Part shown: positions 1-11,900 of the stretch, in pieces
Numbering within the stretch: position 1 is the stretch's first letter
How the letters are laid out: each line of letters begins with the position of its first letter
NCBI GenBank assembly: GCA_009746045.1
Contig: RPFO01000130.1
Span: forward strand, 395,808-459,807
Reading direction: 5' to 3'
Source: Mesostigma viride
Lineage: Eukaryota > Streptophyta > Mesostigmatophyceae > Mesostigmatales > Mesostigmataceae
Length of the DNA: 64,000 bases
The notes under the pieces: model-generated
Told to the model about the DNA's origin: nothing
The model's database searches: none
Seen by the model: the letters and a program-made list of their open reading frames with translations, nothing else
Position numbers and translations under genes: made by a program

Positions 1-3000
1 CCTAGCAAGGTACTTAGCCTGAGCTTTTTGATACCCTGAGATCGCGTGGTCATGAGCAGTTTTCATTCTATCTAGTAAGGACTGTACACCTTCTACAGTA
101 TCTCGGGACACATCATCCTTGTCCCGTAGAGGACTAGCTAAGAGAGAGGTAGGGGTAAGGGGCTGTCTCCCAGTATCTAAGAAGAAGGGCGTATATCCAT
201 GCGCAGCTTGGGGACAATTGTTGAGGGAGAACTCTACCAAACATAAATAATCCTCCCAATCACTACCCGAGCCATTAACATAGTGCCTAAGCGCTTCTTC
301 TACTACTCTATTAAGACGCTCTACTAAATGAGAGGAGGAGGAGTGGTAGGCAGTACCGTAGGTAACCTTGGTACCGATGGCAGCGAAAAACTGCTGCCAA
401 AAATCTGAGGTAAATAATTTATCCTTATCACTAATAAACTGCCTACTCAATCCATGATATCTATATACATTATTGAGGTATAGGCGTGCGCAATCACGTG
501 CGGTGAGTTCTAAAGGACACGGCACAAGATGGCACATACGAGTAAAACGATCTATGAACACAAGGATTTGGGCATTGCCCCTATCATTCTTTCTAAAAGG
601 TCCTACAAAATCCATCATGATAGAATCCCAAGGCATGATAGGGTCAGGCAAGGTCCTAGGTTCTGCTATCTGTCCTACATTATTGGGTTTCATTTCCTGG
701 CAAGATTGACAAGTTCTAACATACTCATCCACATCCTTATAAAGGGAAGGCCAGTAATAAGAGCGGGCTACTAGGTCCCGTACCCGTTTACCACCCTGGT
801 GAGCAGCTAAGTCATGCAACTCAAAGAGCAAGGAGGAGCGACAGATAGGAGGGACATACAGGCGCCATTGAGGGGGAGAATCTGCTATCTGCACATATAA
901 AAACCCACCTACAAATTTACAAGGGTGCTTGCCTAATTGTTGGGGATGTGCAGCAATGGCAGCTAATGCTTCCGGCTCAGTGGCCGTAAATCTACTAATA
1001 AGGCGTTCAAGATCAGAGGTAGGCATCGCTACAGAAGTATCCAGAACAGGTTTAAAGAGATCTCCTACCGCCTTGCCGAAGAGAAGGGGAGGTCCTAGGG
1101 GGACTACGTTTTCATAAGACTTTCCTGACCTAGTCGCTATATGGCTAAGCGGTATAGAAATTTTATTTTTCCCCTCCCCCCCCACCGAGGCCACAGGAAG
1201 GGCCTCACACGGGAGAGAGAGTCCTACGTGAGAAAGGAGATCAGGCATGCGAACAGCTGTATGAAAGAGGTAGGCATAGGAATCATCATCAGGTAGTTCA
1301 CCATAAGGGGTTACACCCATAGTAGTAGGAACTAGAGTAATATTGAGAACATCAAGGTCCTCGAAGAAGGAATAGTCTGCACGACGAGAGAGTGCATCTG
1401 GTACTATGTTATCTACACCCTTGACATACTGAAGTTTAAAAGGGGAAAACTGTGCTAAAAATTCCATCCAGCGCGCTTGCCGAGGGGTAAGGTTGGGTTG
1501 GGAGAGAAGATGGGTAAGGGGACGATGATCCGTTTGGATAACTAACCTATAAGGATCTAGCTCACAGGGTTCATTCAGGCAGACATCAAATTGAGCACCT
1601 TTAAGGAAGTGCTGCCACGCGTGGCAACAATACACCACAGCTAAGAGTTCCTGCTGGTGGACGGGATAGTTACGCTCCGCAGGGAGCATTGTCCTAGAGA
1701 TATATTCAATTGGCTGTAAGCCCTGACCCTGATCCTGGAGAAGGACACCACCTATAGCTACTTTACTAGCATCTGTAGCCACAACAAAGGGTTTAGTAGT
1801 ATCCGGTAGGATGAGTACAGGAGGGGAAAGGAGTAGGGATTTTAGGCACTGAAAAGCAGACTGACACTCACTACTCCAAACAAAGGGGATATCCTTCTTT
1901 AATAAATGATTAATAGGGGCTGCTATAGTGGCGAAACGCGGGATAAAACGCCTATAGTAAGAAGCAATTCCTAGGAAACTACGTACACCTTTAACGTCGG
2001 TAGGAGTAGGCCATTCCTGAATTGACTTAGTTTTATCCGGGTCGGTAGCGACCCCGGCATCTGACAGAACGTGCCCTAAAAATGGGACACTCCTACCCGA
2101 ACGCACTTTAGCACGGCGCGCCCACAAAGAATTTTCAGCCATTATTTCTAATACTTTCTTTAAATCACGTAGGTGCGTTTCAAAATCAGGAGAGTAAATA
2201 AGAATATCATCTAAGTAAGCTTGAGCACAAGAACGGTCATGCTCAGATAAAGAAACAGAGGAGAAGGAGGGATCCTTTAGATCAGAGGACACCTGAGGAA
2301 GATGAGAATTTCCCATAACAGGTCTAAGCACTTCATTCATTAACATTTGAAAAGAGGCAGGCGAGTTACAGAGTCCCATAGCCGCTACTCTAAACTGGTA
2401 ATGACCAAAAGGGGTAGCAAAGGCGGTTTTATGGCAATCCTCAGGAGCTATCCGCAACTGCCAAAAACCATCCGCACAATCCAGTACTGTGAAACAAGTG
2501 GAACCTTTAACCTTATTAAATATATCGTCAATACGAGGTAGAGGGTATTTAGATTTCACAGTAATATCATTCAACTTCCTATAATCAGTAACTAGGCGAA
2601 ACTTGCCATTTGGCTTAGGAACTAACAGGACACCAGCTGAGTAGGGGGAGTTACTAGGCTCTATCAATCCTGCTTCTAATAATGACACTAAAATCTGTTT
2701 TAGTTCCTTTAACTCGGTAGGGCCCATTCTATACATCGGAGAGTGCGTAGGAACTGCACCGTCCTTGATAACTACACGGTGTAAAACAGAACGAGGAGGA
2801 GGATAAGAAGGAGTCTTTTCTTCAAATACTTTTGAGGAATCTATCACAGCCATGTATCTTACTATTTCATTTTCAGTAAATCCTACTCCTATTGTATCCA
2901 CTGTATTTACATCTATATCCACACTATTGTTAGTGATAGGTATCTGTTGTACTTCTAACTGAAGGAACATACATAATAGGTATCCATTTTGCTTTAATTC

Positions 3001-3711
3001 AGAACGTAATTCGTCATTTGACATTATTACTTCAGGTATAGGTCTTACAGGAGGATCAACAGGTGTAGGAGGAGTAATATCTACCAAGGATAAATTTTCC
3101 AATCTATAATGACGTTCAGGTACCCAGTAAGAGCTATCTGGAAACCAAATGACCATGGTATCATAATTAATAGTAATCTTATTATCCTGGTGCCAATCTA
3201 ATCCTAGTAATACATCAGCGGTAGTGATAGGGCCTATAGTGGCCGTCAGGTTGACAGTACGTCCTTGTATAACCATGGGAAGGGACACCGTACCCGGGGA
3301 ATGACTGGTGCGACCATCAGCATAATGAACAGTAACGGGTTTGGTGTGAGGGGTAGGGACTAGTCCTAAACGTCTAACTAGGGCCTCGCTCACAAAGGAG
3401 CTAGCCGCACCGCTATCTACCAACACAGAGACATTCAAGAGTTCATCAGCATGCAAGAAGGGGTCTACAACAGTGTGAGGGACGGTTAAACCACCATTCA
3501 AGAACATAAGAGGACGCACACGTAGTGGTAGGGAAGATTCAGCTCCTACAGAGGTTATAAAAACAGGCAGGCAAAAATTTTTATCTGGGGTACTATCTAA
3601 GGACCTGTCCAGGTTACCCCCGGCTGACAGGCCTACTGTTCCCCCTCCCCCCCCAAATCCATAGGAACTAACCCCGAAGAAGACCCTGGCGAAAAAGCCA
3701 CTGCTGGAGGG
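1..3711 (-). CDS. pol: Gypsy-1 Pol: protease, RT, RNase H, integrase (partial)
   Basis: I read this frame codon by codon; the only stop is at 3712-3714, upstream, and it runs off base 1. It has no useful ATG of its own and lies -1 to gag, so it is probably made as a Gag-Pol fusion. Seen in order: aspartic protease with VDSGA (about 3406-3420) and LLGLDW (about 3200); RT with the motif VPKPNGKFRLVTDYRKLN (about 2570-2620) and YLDD (2206-2217); RNase H ending in TDHRPL (about 1516-1533) and DNIVPDALSRR; integrase with an H-x4-H/CQSC zinc finger (about 700-816) and a catalytic triad at 610, 427 and 319 with D-x35-E spacing. The RT has an extra stretch of about 30 residues just before YLDD. It would copy the RNA and insert the cDNA in the nucleus. 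All catalytic residues I checked are present. Confidence 0.95.
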
Positions 3712-5360
3712 TCACGAGGGAGCGAAGAGGGTGCGGGAGCCTGATTATCATAGGGGAACCCTGGGGATCCTGTCTGCACAGCATTCAGCCTACTAGGGGT
3801 AGCTGAAGGGATGCGTCCTGAAGTAGGACGAATAGGAGCACGCTGAGGGGTACGAGGAGGGCGAGCGTCGGGATGAGGGGGAGCACCCGAAAGGAACTTG
3901 GGGCACTCACGTTTAAGATGACCTACTTCCTTACAATGATAGCATGTGATATGAGAGACATCAAGGGCTGAAAGGTCAGTAACACAGATATCTAATTCTT
4001 CTACATAGGAGTTCTCCTCCTCAGGGGTAAGGATAATATTATTAATACGGGAACGGGTAGGAAGAGAAGGGGTGGTGAAGAAATCTGCTACACGCAAGAG
4101 ATGCTGGCGCACATGCTTGAGGGGCAGATCAGTAAAACGGTAGGCAGAGAACTGGCGCTTGACTTCACGTAATAAGGGTCTACTGAGGCCTTGGAGGAAG
4201 CGAGCACGTACTTCTGCACCCGACAAATCCCTAATTCGTACCATCTGAGCATCAAACTCTTTCATATACTCCTTAAATGATTTGGTACCCTGCTGCAAGG
4301 TACCAAAGGCTAATCTATCCTGCCAATCTGAATCAGGAGGGACTAAATGGTTCTCTAAACGCTTAAACAATTCTGCTACAGAGTTAGGGTAGGCATGAGA
4401 GGCCAAAGACTCACACTGAATGAGGTTAGCAAGCTCAGGAGTAATACAGGTTGTGAGATAGTGAGGAACTAATACAGCATCAGAAAGACGCCATCTATTA
4501 TGATTCTGCCACGACTCCGTGTTCTGTGTAAGCAACATAATAAAGGTGAAAAACTGTTGAGGGGTAGACTTGACATCCAGCTTGGGAAGGTTAGCAAAGA
4601 GGGGAAGAGCAGGGGGCTTAGGGGGATTAGAAGAGTCAGTTTTTCCCATAGGGCCACTAGCTTCCACTGCTACATAAGCGGGATAGAAGGAAGGAAGAGG
4701 AAAAGTCTTGGGTAGGGGTCTAGACGGGGCCACCGTTTCAGGCTGGTGCCCATAAGAGAAGGGGACAGTATATTGCTCACGAAGAGAGGAATAGGCAAAA
4801 TGATCATAATTTCTGTCATCTAAGGGCATGGTACTGAAATCACTATTAACTTCTAAATCAGCCACACGGGTAGGGACCTGGGCTGCCTCATAGGCCGTCT
4901 CAGGGTAGGACCAGGAAGCAGGTGGGTAAAAGGGAACTGCACTAGGGCGCCCAGAAGGACCGACAGGGGCAGAGGCACGACCCGTGTTAAGAGCAGGCAT
5001 GGGAGGAACAGGGTGGGAAGGAGGCCTAAAAACATTGTTAGTTAGTGAGGACCTGCTGGAGGGTTGAGCCAAGGTTGCAGGAGGGGCAGGGGCCTGGTTC
5101 AGGGTAAGGGAAGGGTCATCACTAAATCTGACTTGCATACGTTGACGTTGTTCATAGGTAGGAGGGGTAAGTGAGGGACGACGGCGACCATCAGCAAGAG
5201 GAGAAGGAGGTGAGGCACGAAGATTACCTTGAGGAGTGAGATGGTGTACCGTTTCAAGTGAGTCCCGTCGGTTACCCCGATTGTTGTTATGGTTGTTATT
5301 ATTATTCATAGTAGGAGTATTGGTAGGTATAGGCGACAGATTATCACCCACTGGATCCAT
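3633..5360 (-). CDS. gag: Gypsy-1 Gag
   Basis: 575 residues starting at an ATG. The first ~200 residues are low-complexity and rich in P, S and N. A retrotransposon-gag-like region follows (about 250-420; motif SFKEYMKEFD). A single CCHC zinc knuckle, CYHCKEVGHLKREC (C-x2-C-x4-H-x4-C), sits near residue 475, then a Pro/Arg-rich tail. It would form the cytoplasmic virus-like particle and bind element RNA. It overlaps pol by about 75 bases in the -1 frame. Confidence 0.92.
   Translation of the reverse strand: MDPVGDNLSPIPTNTPTMNNNNNHNNNRGNRRDSLETVHHLTPQGNLRASPPSPLADGRRRPSLTPPTYEQRQRMQVRFSDDPSLTLNQAPAPPATLAQPSSRSSLTNNVFRPPSHPVPPMPALNTGRASAPVGPSGRPSAVPFYPPASWSYPETAYEAAQVPTRVADLEVNSDFSTMPLDDRNYDHFAYSSLREQYTVPFSYGHQPETVAPSRPLPKTFPLPSFYPAYVAVEASGPMGKTDSSNPPKPPALPLFANLPKLDVKSTPQQFFTFIMLLTQNTESWQNHNRWRLSDAVLVPHYLTTCITPELANLIQCESLASHAYPNSVAELFKRLENHLVPPDSDWQDRLAFGTLQQGTKSFKEYMKEFDAQMVRIRDLSGAEVRARFLQGLSRPLLREVKRQFSAYRFTDLPLKHVRQHLLRVADFFTTPSLPTRSRINNIILTPEEENSYVEELDICVTDLSALDVSHITCYHCKEVGHLKRECPKFLSGAPPHPDARPPRTPQRAPIRPTSGRIPSATPSRLNAVQTGSPGFPYDNQAPAPSSLPRDPPAVAFSPGSSSGLVPMDLGGEGEQ
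3647..3654 (-). promoter_or_regulatory. Probable -1 ribosomal frameshift site between gag and pol
   Basis: The minus strand has a run of eight G. In the gag frame it reads TTG GGG GGG, a perfect X XXY YYZ heptamer (G GGG GGG), 12 to 18 bases before the gag stop at 3633-3635. Slipping by -1 here enters the pol frame, which is open from 3711 downwards. Seen: heptamer and frame relation. Inferred: that slippage takes place. I did not identify a downstream pseudoknot. Confidence 0.6.
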
Positions 5361-5484
5361 TTTTGTTTAAGTAAATGATCAAAAATCTAACTGAAAGCAG
5401 CAAGGATAAAGGACAAGGCCTAATATAAGGCAAGGAAAGAAAAGGAAAAGATTTTAATGGTTTAAAAGAAAGGAACAATTTAAA

Positions 5485-5877
5485 TCAGTCCTTTTTAACA
5501 ACAGTAATGGATAGGGAACCGAATTCCAAGGTGAGAGGAGTATCTAAGCTAGATGAGGATGCAGCCCTATTAGGGGGAGACGAAGGAGGGGTAGCAAAAT
5601 CTAGAGCTTCTACAGGAGGGCGACCATGAGGAGTAGAACGTACGTGTAGGCCTAGATCTGATACGCTATGGTCTATAAGGAATTGTTGAGCTTCCTCGAA
5701 GGTAACAAATTTCTTATACCTAATTACATTATATGTACGGTTTTGCACTATCTTCCTAGCATCTGACCAAGAGAGGAAAATGGCTGACCATTGAGGGGTA
5801 ATAACTACGTAATACTTAGCTAAACTATTATCACTAGATGAATGGGAAGGCGCAGTAAAAACACGACGTTGACTCAT
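5485..5877 (-). CDS. Accessory ORF with RNase H1 hybrid-binding / viroplasmin-like domain
   Basis: 130 residues from an ATG, upstream of gag in the same orientation. Residues about 21-67 match the N-terminal RNA:DNA hybrid-binding fold of eukaryotic RNase H1, also used by the caulimovirus VI protein: KYYVVITPQWSAIFLSW, then RYKKFVTFEEAQQFL, which carry the aromatic, SW and KKF-T-EEA-FL positions of that family. The rest is Ser/Pro-rich. Inference: it could bind the RNA:DNA intermediate or act in translation. Domain assignment is by eye. No RNase H catalytic domain is attached; the element has its own in pol. Confidence 0.65.
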   Translation of the reverse strand: MSQRRVFTAPSHSSSDNSLAKYYVVITPQWSAIFLSWSDARKIVQNRTYNVIRYKKFVTFEEAQQFLIDHSVSDLGLHVRSTPHGRPPVEALDFATPPSSPPNRAASSSSLDTPLTLEFGSLSITVVKKD

Positions 5878-6410
5878 GATAACTCACCTGGCGTGTCTTG
5901 TGATGTCAAGCTAGACGAGGTAGGGGTAGGCGACTTAGCTTGACGATCTGGATCACCGAAAGAAGAAGGAGGGCGGGAGTTTCCAGCTCTCGTCCTAAGT
6001 CAGCGGCCGGATATCCCAGCGCTCGTCCTAACACAGCGCCCCGTAACTCTGCGGGTGCGGCCGTCTAATAAAGCAGCAGCACAAGGAAAAAGGTGTAGGT
6101 ACTGCGACGCTAATCGTCTCCGAACAGTAATACTCCCCTATCTAAAGCAGGAAACAACCGTAAGCAGGAAAACAAGGCGAAGGACAGGCTAACTACGAAA
6201 GGATTTATCCGCTGTGAGCAGGTCTAGCTTCTAGGTAAAGCGTGTCCCGAAACGGGCAGCACGACGCTCCTAGCTTGAAGGCGACCCGCCCATTACCTAT
6301 CAAGGAAGTGTCGACTTCTTGTTCCTGGACGCGGAAGGGGTCTTGAAAAGGTGTATGTGGCAAGGGATAGTCGTCTCGTTCACTACCTACTGAAGTTCCT
6401 CCGGAACCAT
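5878..6410 (-). other. Gypsy-1 leader between candidate LTR and first ORF
   Basis: No recognised domain. A 124-residue open frame (6205-6579) is rich in Arg/Gly/Ser, resembles no family I know and overlaps the candidate LTR edge, so I do not call it a gene. On the minus strand a possible primer-binding site beginning TGGTTCCGG follows the candidate LTR directly, but I could not match it to a tRNA 3' end. Confidence 0.35.
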
Positions 6411-6983
6411 TGTTACGCCGCGGATATCTACCTCCACCTCTACCTCTAATGGGCCTGATACTACCTAAACTGGTCAGGCCTCCTCTACTTAACCCTCTGG
6501 CGAAAGACGAACGTGACGGAGCTGATCTCAATGCATTAACGTAAGTGTTACTATAATACGCCATACAACCATTTATCAAAACCCGTTTACTCCAGGAATA
6601 GAGGAAGGAAACACAACTACACTGCCGTGACCCAAGCCTAAATGTGTCAATTCACTTAACACACGCCGAGTGCACACACAAGGGGTAGAACGCGCATAAA
6701 TGGTCACCAACGGTCCAACACGCTCGGGCCGACATGGCCCTCGCCTACAGGTGCACGCTGGTCCACTAAATCTACTGATGCACGCTGGTCCACTACATTC
6801 TACCACAGGATCAGGACCACTAGTAAAGTACGCGGCGCGGCGCCCAACGGCACCCAATGTACCACAGTACTGTTACGAGGACAATAATGTCCCGGTAGGA
6901 GCCTGAACGTAAACCTAGGGACAACCGAGGCAAAGGACCTAATTTACGTCCGTAACTACAACGAATTGTTACGCGACGTAACA
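6411..6983 (-). repeat. Candidate 5' LTR of Gypsy-1
   Basis: On the minus strand this stretch starts TGTTACG and ends CGTAACA, a 7-bp inverted pair with TG...CA ends. It lies upstream of the element's ORFs and has a plausible LTR length (573 bp). The partner LTR is off-window, so this is inference from end structure and position only. Confidence 0.3.
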
Positions 6984-8233
6984 GTCTAATCCGAAAATCT
7001 GGCCGCACATATTAATTTAGAATGCGTGCCTGTGACGGTAGAATTTAAGATTTGTGGGTTATATTGATGCAGGAAGAAGCGTTTAGTAATGGAAACCGTG
7101 AAAACATCCTAAGCGGCTTCGATTTGCGGCCATTTCCCGTCATTTCTGAAATGATATCGTTCAGGCCTGCGCGATCCGCGGTCAAGCCATCCATGGATGG
7201 CTGGCTGTCTCGCGCGCCTGGGTAGGAAATAAAGCCGGCCGTGGTACGTTCATTTGCCGCATGTCACCGCCCTGTCTGTTTGCGCTCTAAATGTTCCTGG
7301 CATGAAGCTTTGGCGCCGACTCCGGGTGTTCTTGCTATTATTTTGTTCGCCACTTGTTGCAGTTGCGCTATCTGTTTTCGCAGGTTTCAATGTTTTGCCT
7401 TATGCTGCGTATGCCATGCTTCTTAAAGCTAGCAAGCGTTGATCGGGCAGTTTTGCGGCTCTGCTTCACTTTCTTTTATGGAGTTTTTCATATATGGTAG
7501 ACATTGTATATTGCGTAGTCAAGGACCCTAGCTGCCTGGGAGCGGCATCAACGTTGCAAGGAGCTGGCGAGCTCATAAACGCTTGTCTTGGCTCTTCAGC
7601 ATGCTGGAAAACAAGGTGTGAAGTTGTAGGGAAGGTGAGCATGTGTTATATAGTTATCTCCTTCCAATATGTTTTGCTTCCATTACACATGGCTGGGGCT
7701 TCCTAGATGATAAGGATCAGGTGCTTATTATGACAATATTAAAGGATGGCCCTTTTATCCTTTAGCATCATGACTGGGTGTTAGCTATGAGGTGATTCCC
7801 GCAAGTGGTCATGCCTGCTTGCGTAATGATTTTGTCGGTGGATGTCTTCTTCAAGCATCTAGCATTTGCTTTACGTGCTTCTGCCCAATTTGCAGGGGGC
7901 AAGCTTAGGAATGTGCTTATGGTGTCCCTCATGCCACAGTGTACCAAGCATGCAGGGTGGCAGCTATAACATGATGTACTATGGGCAAACTAGGTCAGAA
8001 TGACCTGTAATTTGGTGGCAAGCTTTATGATACATTTTATTAATTAATTGCACCTGGTTTGCCCCAGTTAGTGGTTGGCTAGGGTGTAAAAGGGGTGTTG
8101 TTTGTGCTCATAACCCGGATTTTCTGTCATTTTTTTTTTGCATGTTTACACCCATCAACATGAGTAAACGTGCTCAGAATGAGCTCAAACTTTGTGAGAG
8201 TGAAATTCCCACCCTAGGCCTAGTATAAATGTC
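6984..8233. other. Non-coding stretch between Gypsy-1 and the PAT-like element
   Basis: No domain, repeat copy or RNA gene recognised. The only notable item is a 46-residue ORF at 7302-7442, listed separately. Confidence 0.5.
7302..7442 (+). CDS. Possible small membrane protein, function unknown
   Basis: An ATG-started ORF of 46 codons. After a basic start (MKLWRRLR) comes a hydrophobic stretch of about 30 residues (VFLLLFCSPLVAVALSVFAG and onward), then a basic end (LLKASKR). This would suit one membrane helix, but an ORF this short can arise by chance in non-coding DNA. Confidence 0.15.
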   Translation: MKLWRRLRVFLLLFCSPLVAVALSVFAGFNVLPYAAYAMLLKASKR

Positions 8234-8368
8234 ATTCTATTAACCGTGGAACTCCAAGGTAACCAGACTCTTTATTAAAACAATAAGTAGAGCACATCGG
8301 GAAGTGGCCCTCAACTGGCCATCCTTACCCATGGGAACACTTTATGTCCAAAAAGGCTAGCCTTACCC
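8234..8368 (-). repeat. Split direct repeat B2 (3' terminus)
   Basis: A 135-bp sequence that recurs, as far as I can see without change, at 8780-8914. In the minus-strand sense this is the outermost 3' repeat of the PAT-like element. Confidence 0.85.
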
Positions 8369-8401
8369 CCAAACAGGCAACACACAGGGAGGGCGGGTGG
8401 G

Positions 8402-8779
8402 AAAACAAAAGAGACCGCCATGAGCTAGGTGAGCAAGCTTTTTTCGTGTTTCAAGGCCAACGGCTCTCTACCAACGGCCAGATCCGGCAACGGCCTCTAA
8501 ACAGTTTTAGCCGTCAAGTTTTACTTCAGATATTGCTTGTTGCAAACCCGTCCGCAATCACAGATCTGCTAGGAGAACCTAGACGCAAAAATCCGTCGTC
8601 AAGGTACTCAGCACACCGTCAAGGTATGGGCCGCAACAATTAGGCCATATCATCCGTAATACTCGTACACTAGAAGCCTAATCAACCTTATTACGATCAC
8701 ATCCCCCAGCTCTATTTCACCTAGCATCAGCGGCTCCCCTTCCGTATCACTATAAAGAAACTATGTTCGGAGAACCCCG
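8402..8779 (-). repeat. Split direct repeat A2
   Basis: About 378 bp, nearly identical to 30421-30800. It lies between the two B repeats, with 33 bp of spacer to B2. In the other copy the same sequence sits upstream of gag, so it is the repeat shared by the 5' end and the internal 3' position. A 99-residue open frame across it is not considered coding. Confidence 0.85.
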
Positions 8780-8914
8780 ATTCTATTAACCGTGGAACTC
8801 CAAGGTAACCAGACTCTTTATTAAAACAATAAGTAGAGCACATCGGGAAGTGGCCCTCAACTGGCCATCCTTACCCATGGGAACACTTTATGTCCAAAAA
8901 GGCTAGCCTTACCC
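8780..8914 (-). repeat. Split direct repeat B1
   Basis: A 135-bp direct copy of 8234-8368, placed right after the RT-recombinase ORF and abutting repeat A2. In the PAT/Ngaro model, B1-A2 templates restore the circle junction during replication. Confidence 0.85.
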
Positions 8915-8990
8915 TTACATCCCTCCCTGGCGACCCAAGCCAGGGGCAAAACAAAAACCGGTGGACGCATAAGACAAGAATGAAGGGAAC

Positions 8991-11900
8991 TTAAGAGGAA
9001 GGCAGAGAAAAGACGCTCCGCCAAATGCGCGGGGGGCAGGCGGCGATAGCCCGAACCAGGGCGTCAGGAAGGGTGAGGGCCAAGCTCCGGTGCAATCCCA
9101 CATAGTGGGCGACAGTTTTGCTGCTGCGCCAGCGACCCCGATGCTGAATATCAGCCATGCTGCGCTGCCGCAAAAAATCATAGGTAGCCCCCCCATGCCG
9201 CAGCCCGTGAATGGTAAACACCGTGTCGACCCCCAAAGCTTGCGTGGCCTGATGCCAAACCCGGCTGAACTGGGCATAATCGTAAGGGTACACCCGCTCC
9301 CAGGCCGCCTTGCCACGCATACAAGCCCGCAAGAGGGTCTCAGTCATGACATCCTCGATCACCACAGACTGCACCTCCCCCTTAGCCGTCTTAGCTGACA
9401 TCAACAACAAGGCGCCCCGCTGCGAACCCCGCAACCGAACATCAGGCTGCAAGCGCACATGGCCGACCAACAGGTTGAGCGCCTCCGAGACCCGCAGGTA
9501 TTGTTGGAAAATAACGATGACCATCATAGCCGCACGAGGCTGCCGCTGGAGCACCACAGTACAAGCAAGCGCAAACGCAGCCTCCCATGGAATGGGGGGG
9601 GGGGCACGAGGGGGGGCCAACGTGCGCCAGCCAGCCAAAACACTTCGTGCCAAGGCCCAATCCCGCACCTCCCGGGGAAAGTACAAATTCAGGCCCATAA
9701 GCGCATTGACACACAACTGGCGGCTGTAACACCGTGAGTGCGCCCAAGCGACATACTCGCAATAGTATTCCTCTATCGTCAAGCCGCGCAACAAGCTGCC
9801 AGCCCGACCCCGCCGGCTCGCCCACCATGCGAAAAAGGACCTAAGGCCCCGATGGTAAACCATCAAAGTAGCCGGCTTCACCTTGCCCTCAAGAAGGGTC
9901 AAGTAGCTAGCGCCAAGCCGAGGCCCGGGATTGGGATGAACACCCTCGCGAGTCAAATCGCGGACCCACCCGGCCACCGAGGCAGCCATGGAAAGCCCCC
10001 GCGAAGGCCCATCCGCAGGCTGAAGCTCACTTGGCGTCCAGACCCATTGGGAGCGGCTGCCGGTGACCAACGTAAGAGCGCACAACCGGCGGCACTGCTT
10101 GTTTAACCGGTAAGAAGAGGAACGCCCTTTAGCCAAGCAGCCCAAAGCGGCAGTGGAGTCCACTAACCTCACCACCCGCTTACCCCATGTTCCGAGGTTC
10201 CGGGCCGAGCGCTCCACCCCCTTCACAGCGGCCCGCACTTCCTTCTCGTTGATGTGCATGGTCGAATCGCGCCAGCGACTCTTGATCCCTACGCGCCATC
10301 GCCCGTGGATGATGGCTCTTTCCGCGGCCTTGGTCAAGGGTCTAGGCCCGGCATACATGGCCTCACCTGGGGTGAGGAGGGTTGGGTAACCCCGCACCTC
10401 CCGGGCCCGAGCTAATTCCGTCACCTCAGCTGGGGCCATCTCAGCGTAGACAACCCCCTGCCCAAAACTAGACGCATCCGAGGCCACCACCACCGGAGCC
10501 AGGGCAGCCCCCCGGTCCACACGGAGCATGGGGGCCAACGCCATGGCACACTCGAGCTCATCGCGCACACCTTGCCACAAAGGTCGCGTTCGCTGGCCCC
10601 ACCCCTTGAGGTTGATGAACTTAAAACTCTGCTGCCATATGGACAAGCAAGTGCGGCTGAGCATCTGCAGCCACACCCACCGGCCCACGACGGCCGCCAG
10701 CGCCTCAGCGGTAGCGCGTTCCCTCTCGAGGAGTACACGAGTGTGCGCAACCACAAGGGTGAGCTGCTTAGCTGTCGGCTCCAACACCCCATCCCGCCGG
10801 TGAACAACACCCAGAGCTTCTAGCTCGTCCTCCCCCTCCGGGCTAGCCATGATCGTCTTGTCCTTGGAGGGCACAAGGTTGTTAGGCGCGTACCCGTCTT
10901 CAATAGCACTCGTGATTAAGCGATTCACCGCCTCGCACGTGCGCCCATTGCTGACCACCAGGTCATCAATAGTGATGGATACCATAGGGGCAGGGGGGTC
11001 CTCAAGGTCGATTTGCATCTCCCTCGTGCTCTCCTCCTTGTACTCGATGGCTAAGGCGGTTGGGTTACCCCATGCATTCCGAAGCACGGTCAGCTCCCCT
11101 ACACTTGTGAGGCGGTTCACCTGCCGTCTAGGATCCAAAGCGCCCGTGGCATAGAGGACCATCTCATGGATGGCTTCCCCTAGCGCTACAGCGTGGGAGT
11201 GCCCCATGGCCAGCACTTTCAGCACTGGCCACACCCTCCTCCGCCGCCCCGGCAGCCCGACATCGGTGGACCACACATCAGGTAGCCCTTGATAATCCCA
11301 CCACCACTCCGGCACTTGGATGGTATAGTAATACGAGACCAGATCGCTCTTGGCCGTGTAGCACCGACCCTTGATATAGACCTCCGAGTATATGCCCAGG
11401 TGGGGTAACACCGTCTTAGGGGGGTCCACCCACAGTGCGTTCCCCAACTTCTTATTCACAATGAGCCTTAACTCCCCCACTCCTTTGGCCACCCCAAAAC
11501 ATCCGTCTACCCACTTTGGCCGCGTCTCTCGGAACTCCACCATCCCCACGTCCGCTGCCCTCCCCATCAACTTGCCCCACTCCGCCATGGTGCACCCTCG
11601 GCTGGGGGCAGGTACATTCCAATACCTCGCACTGGCAGCCACCTCCGGCTTGATGCAGTTGGCCTCGCTGGCGTACACCTCTCGCCAACTAGGTCGTAGC
11701 GCCAGCAAATCCAGCAGCTTCGCCTTTCCTGCCACCTCGCGCTTCGGCAGACTCACCCGCTCCGCCACAAGTTGTTCATACTTGTTACATTTCCCATAGA
11801 TTAGATCACTTCCTTTTGCGGGGCCTGTCGCAACGCCGGCTACGCGGCGACTGTACCACTCACAGTGCTTCTTGACCCTTTTCAGGGCCTCCGCCGTTCC

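Larger units (their letters stand above)
1..6983 (-). mobile_element. Ty3/gypsy LTR retrotransposon (Gypsy-1), 3' end outside the window
   Basis: On the minus strand the order is candidate LTR, small ORF, gag, then protease-RT-RNase H-integrase, which is the Ty3/gypsy order. The pol frame is open from 3711 to base 1 and gag and the upstream ORF are unbroken, so the copy looks young. The 3' LTR lies beyond base 1, so LTR identity and target duplication cannot be checked. Confidence 0.93.

Noticed and set aside
6205-6579. 124-codon Arg/Gly-rich ORF as an extra Gypsy-1 gene
   Set aside because: It overlaps the candidate LTR edge, has no domain and is of a length expected by chance in this GC-rich stretch.
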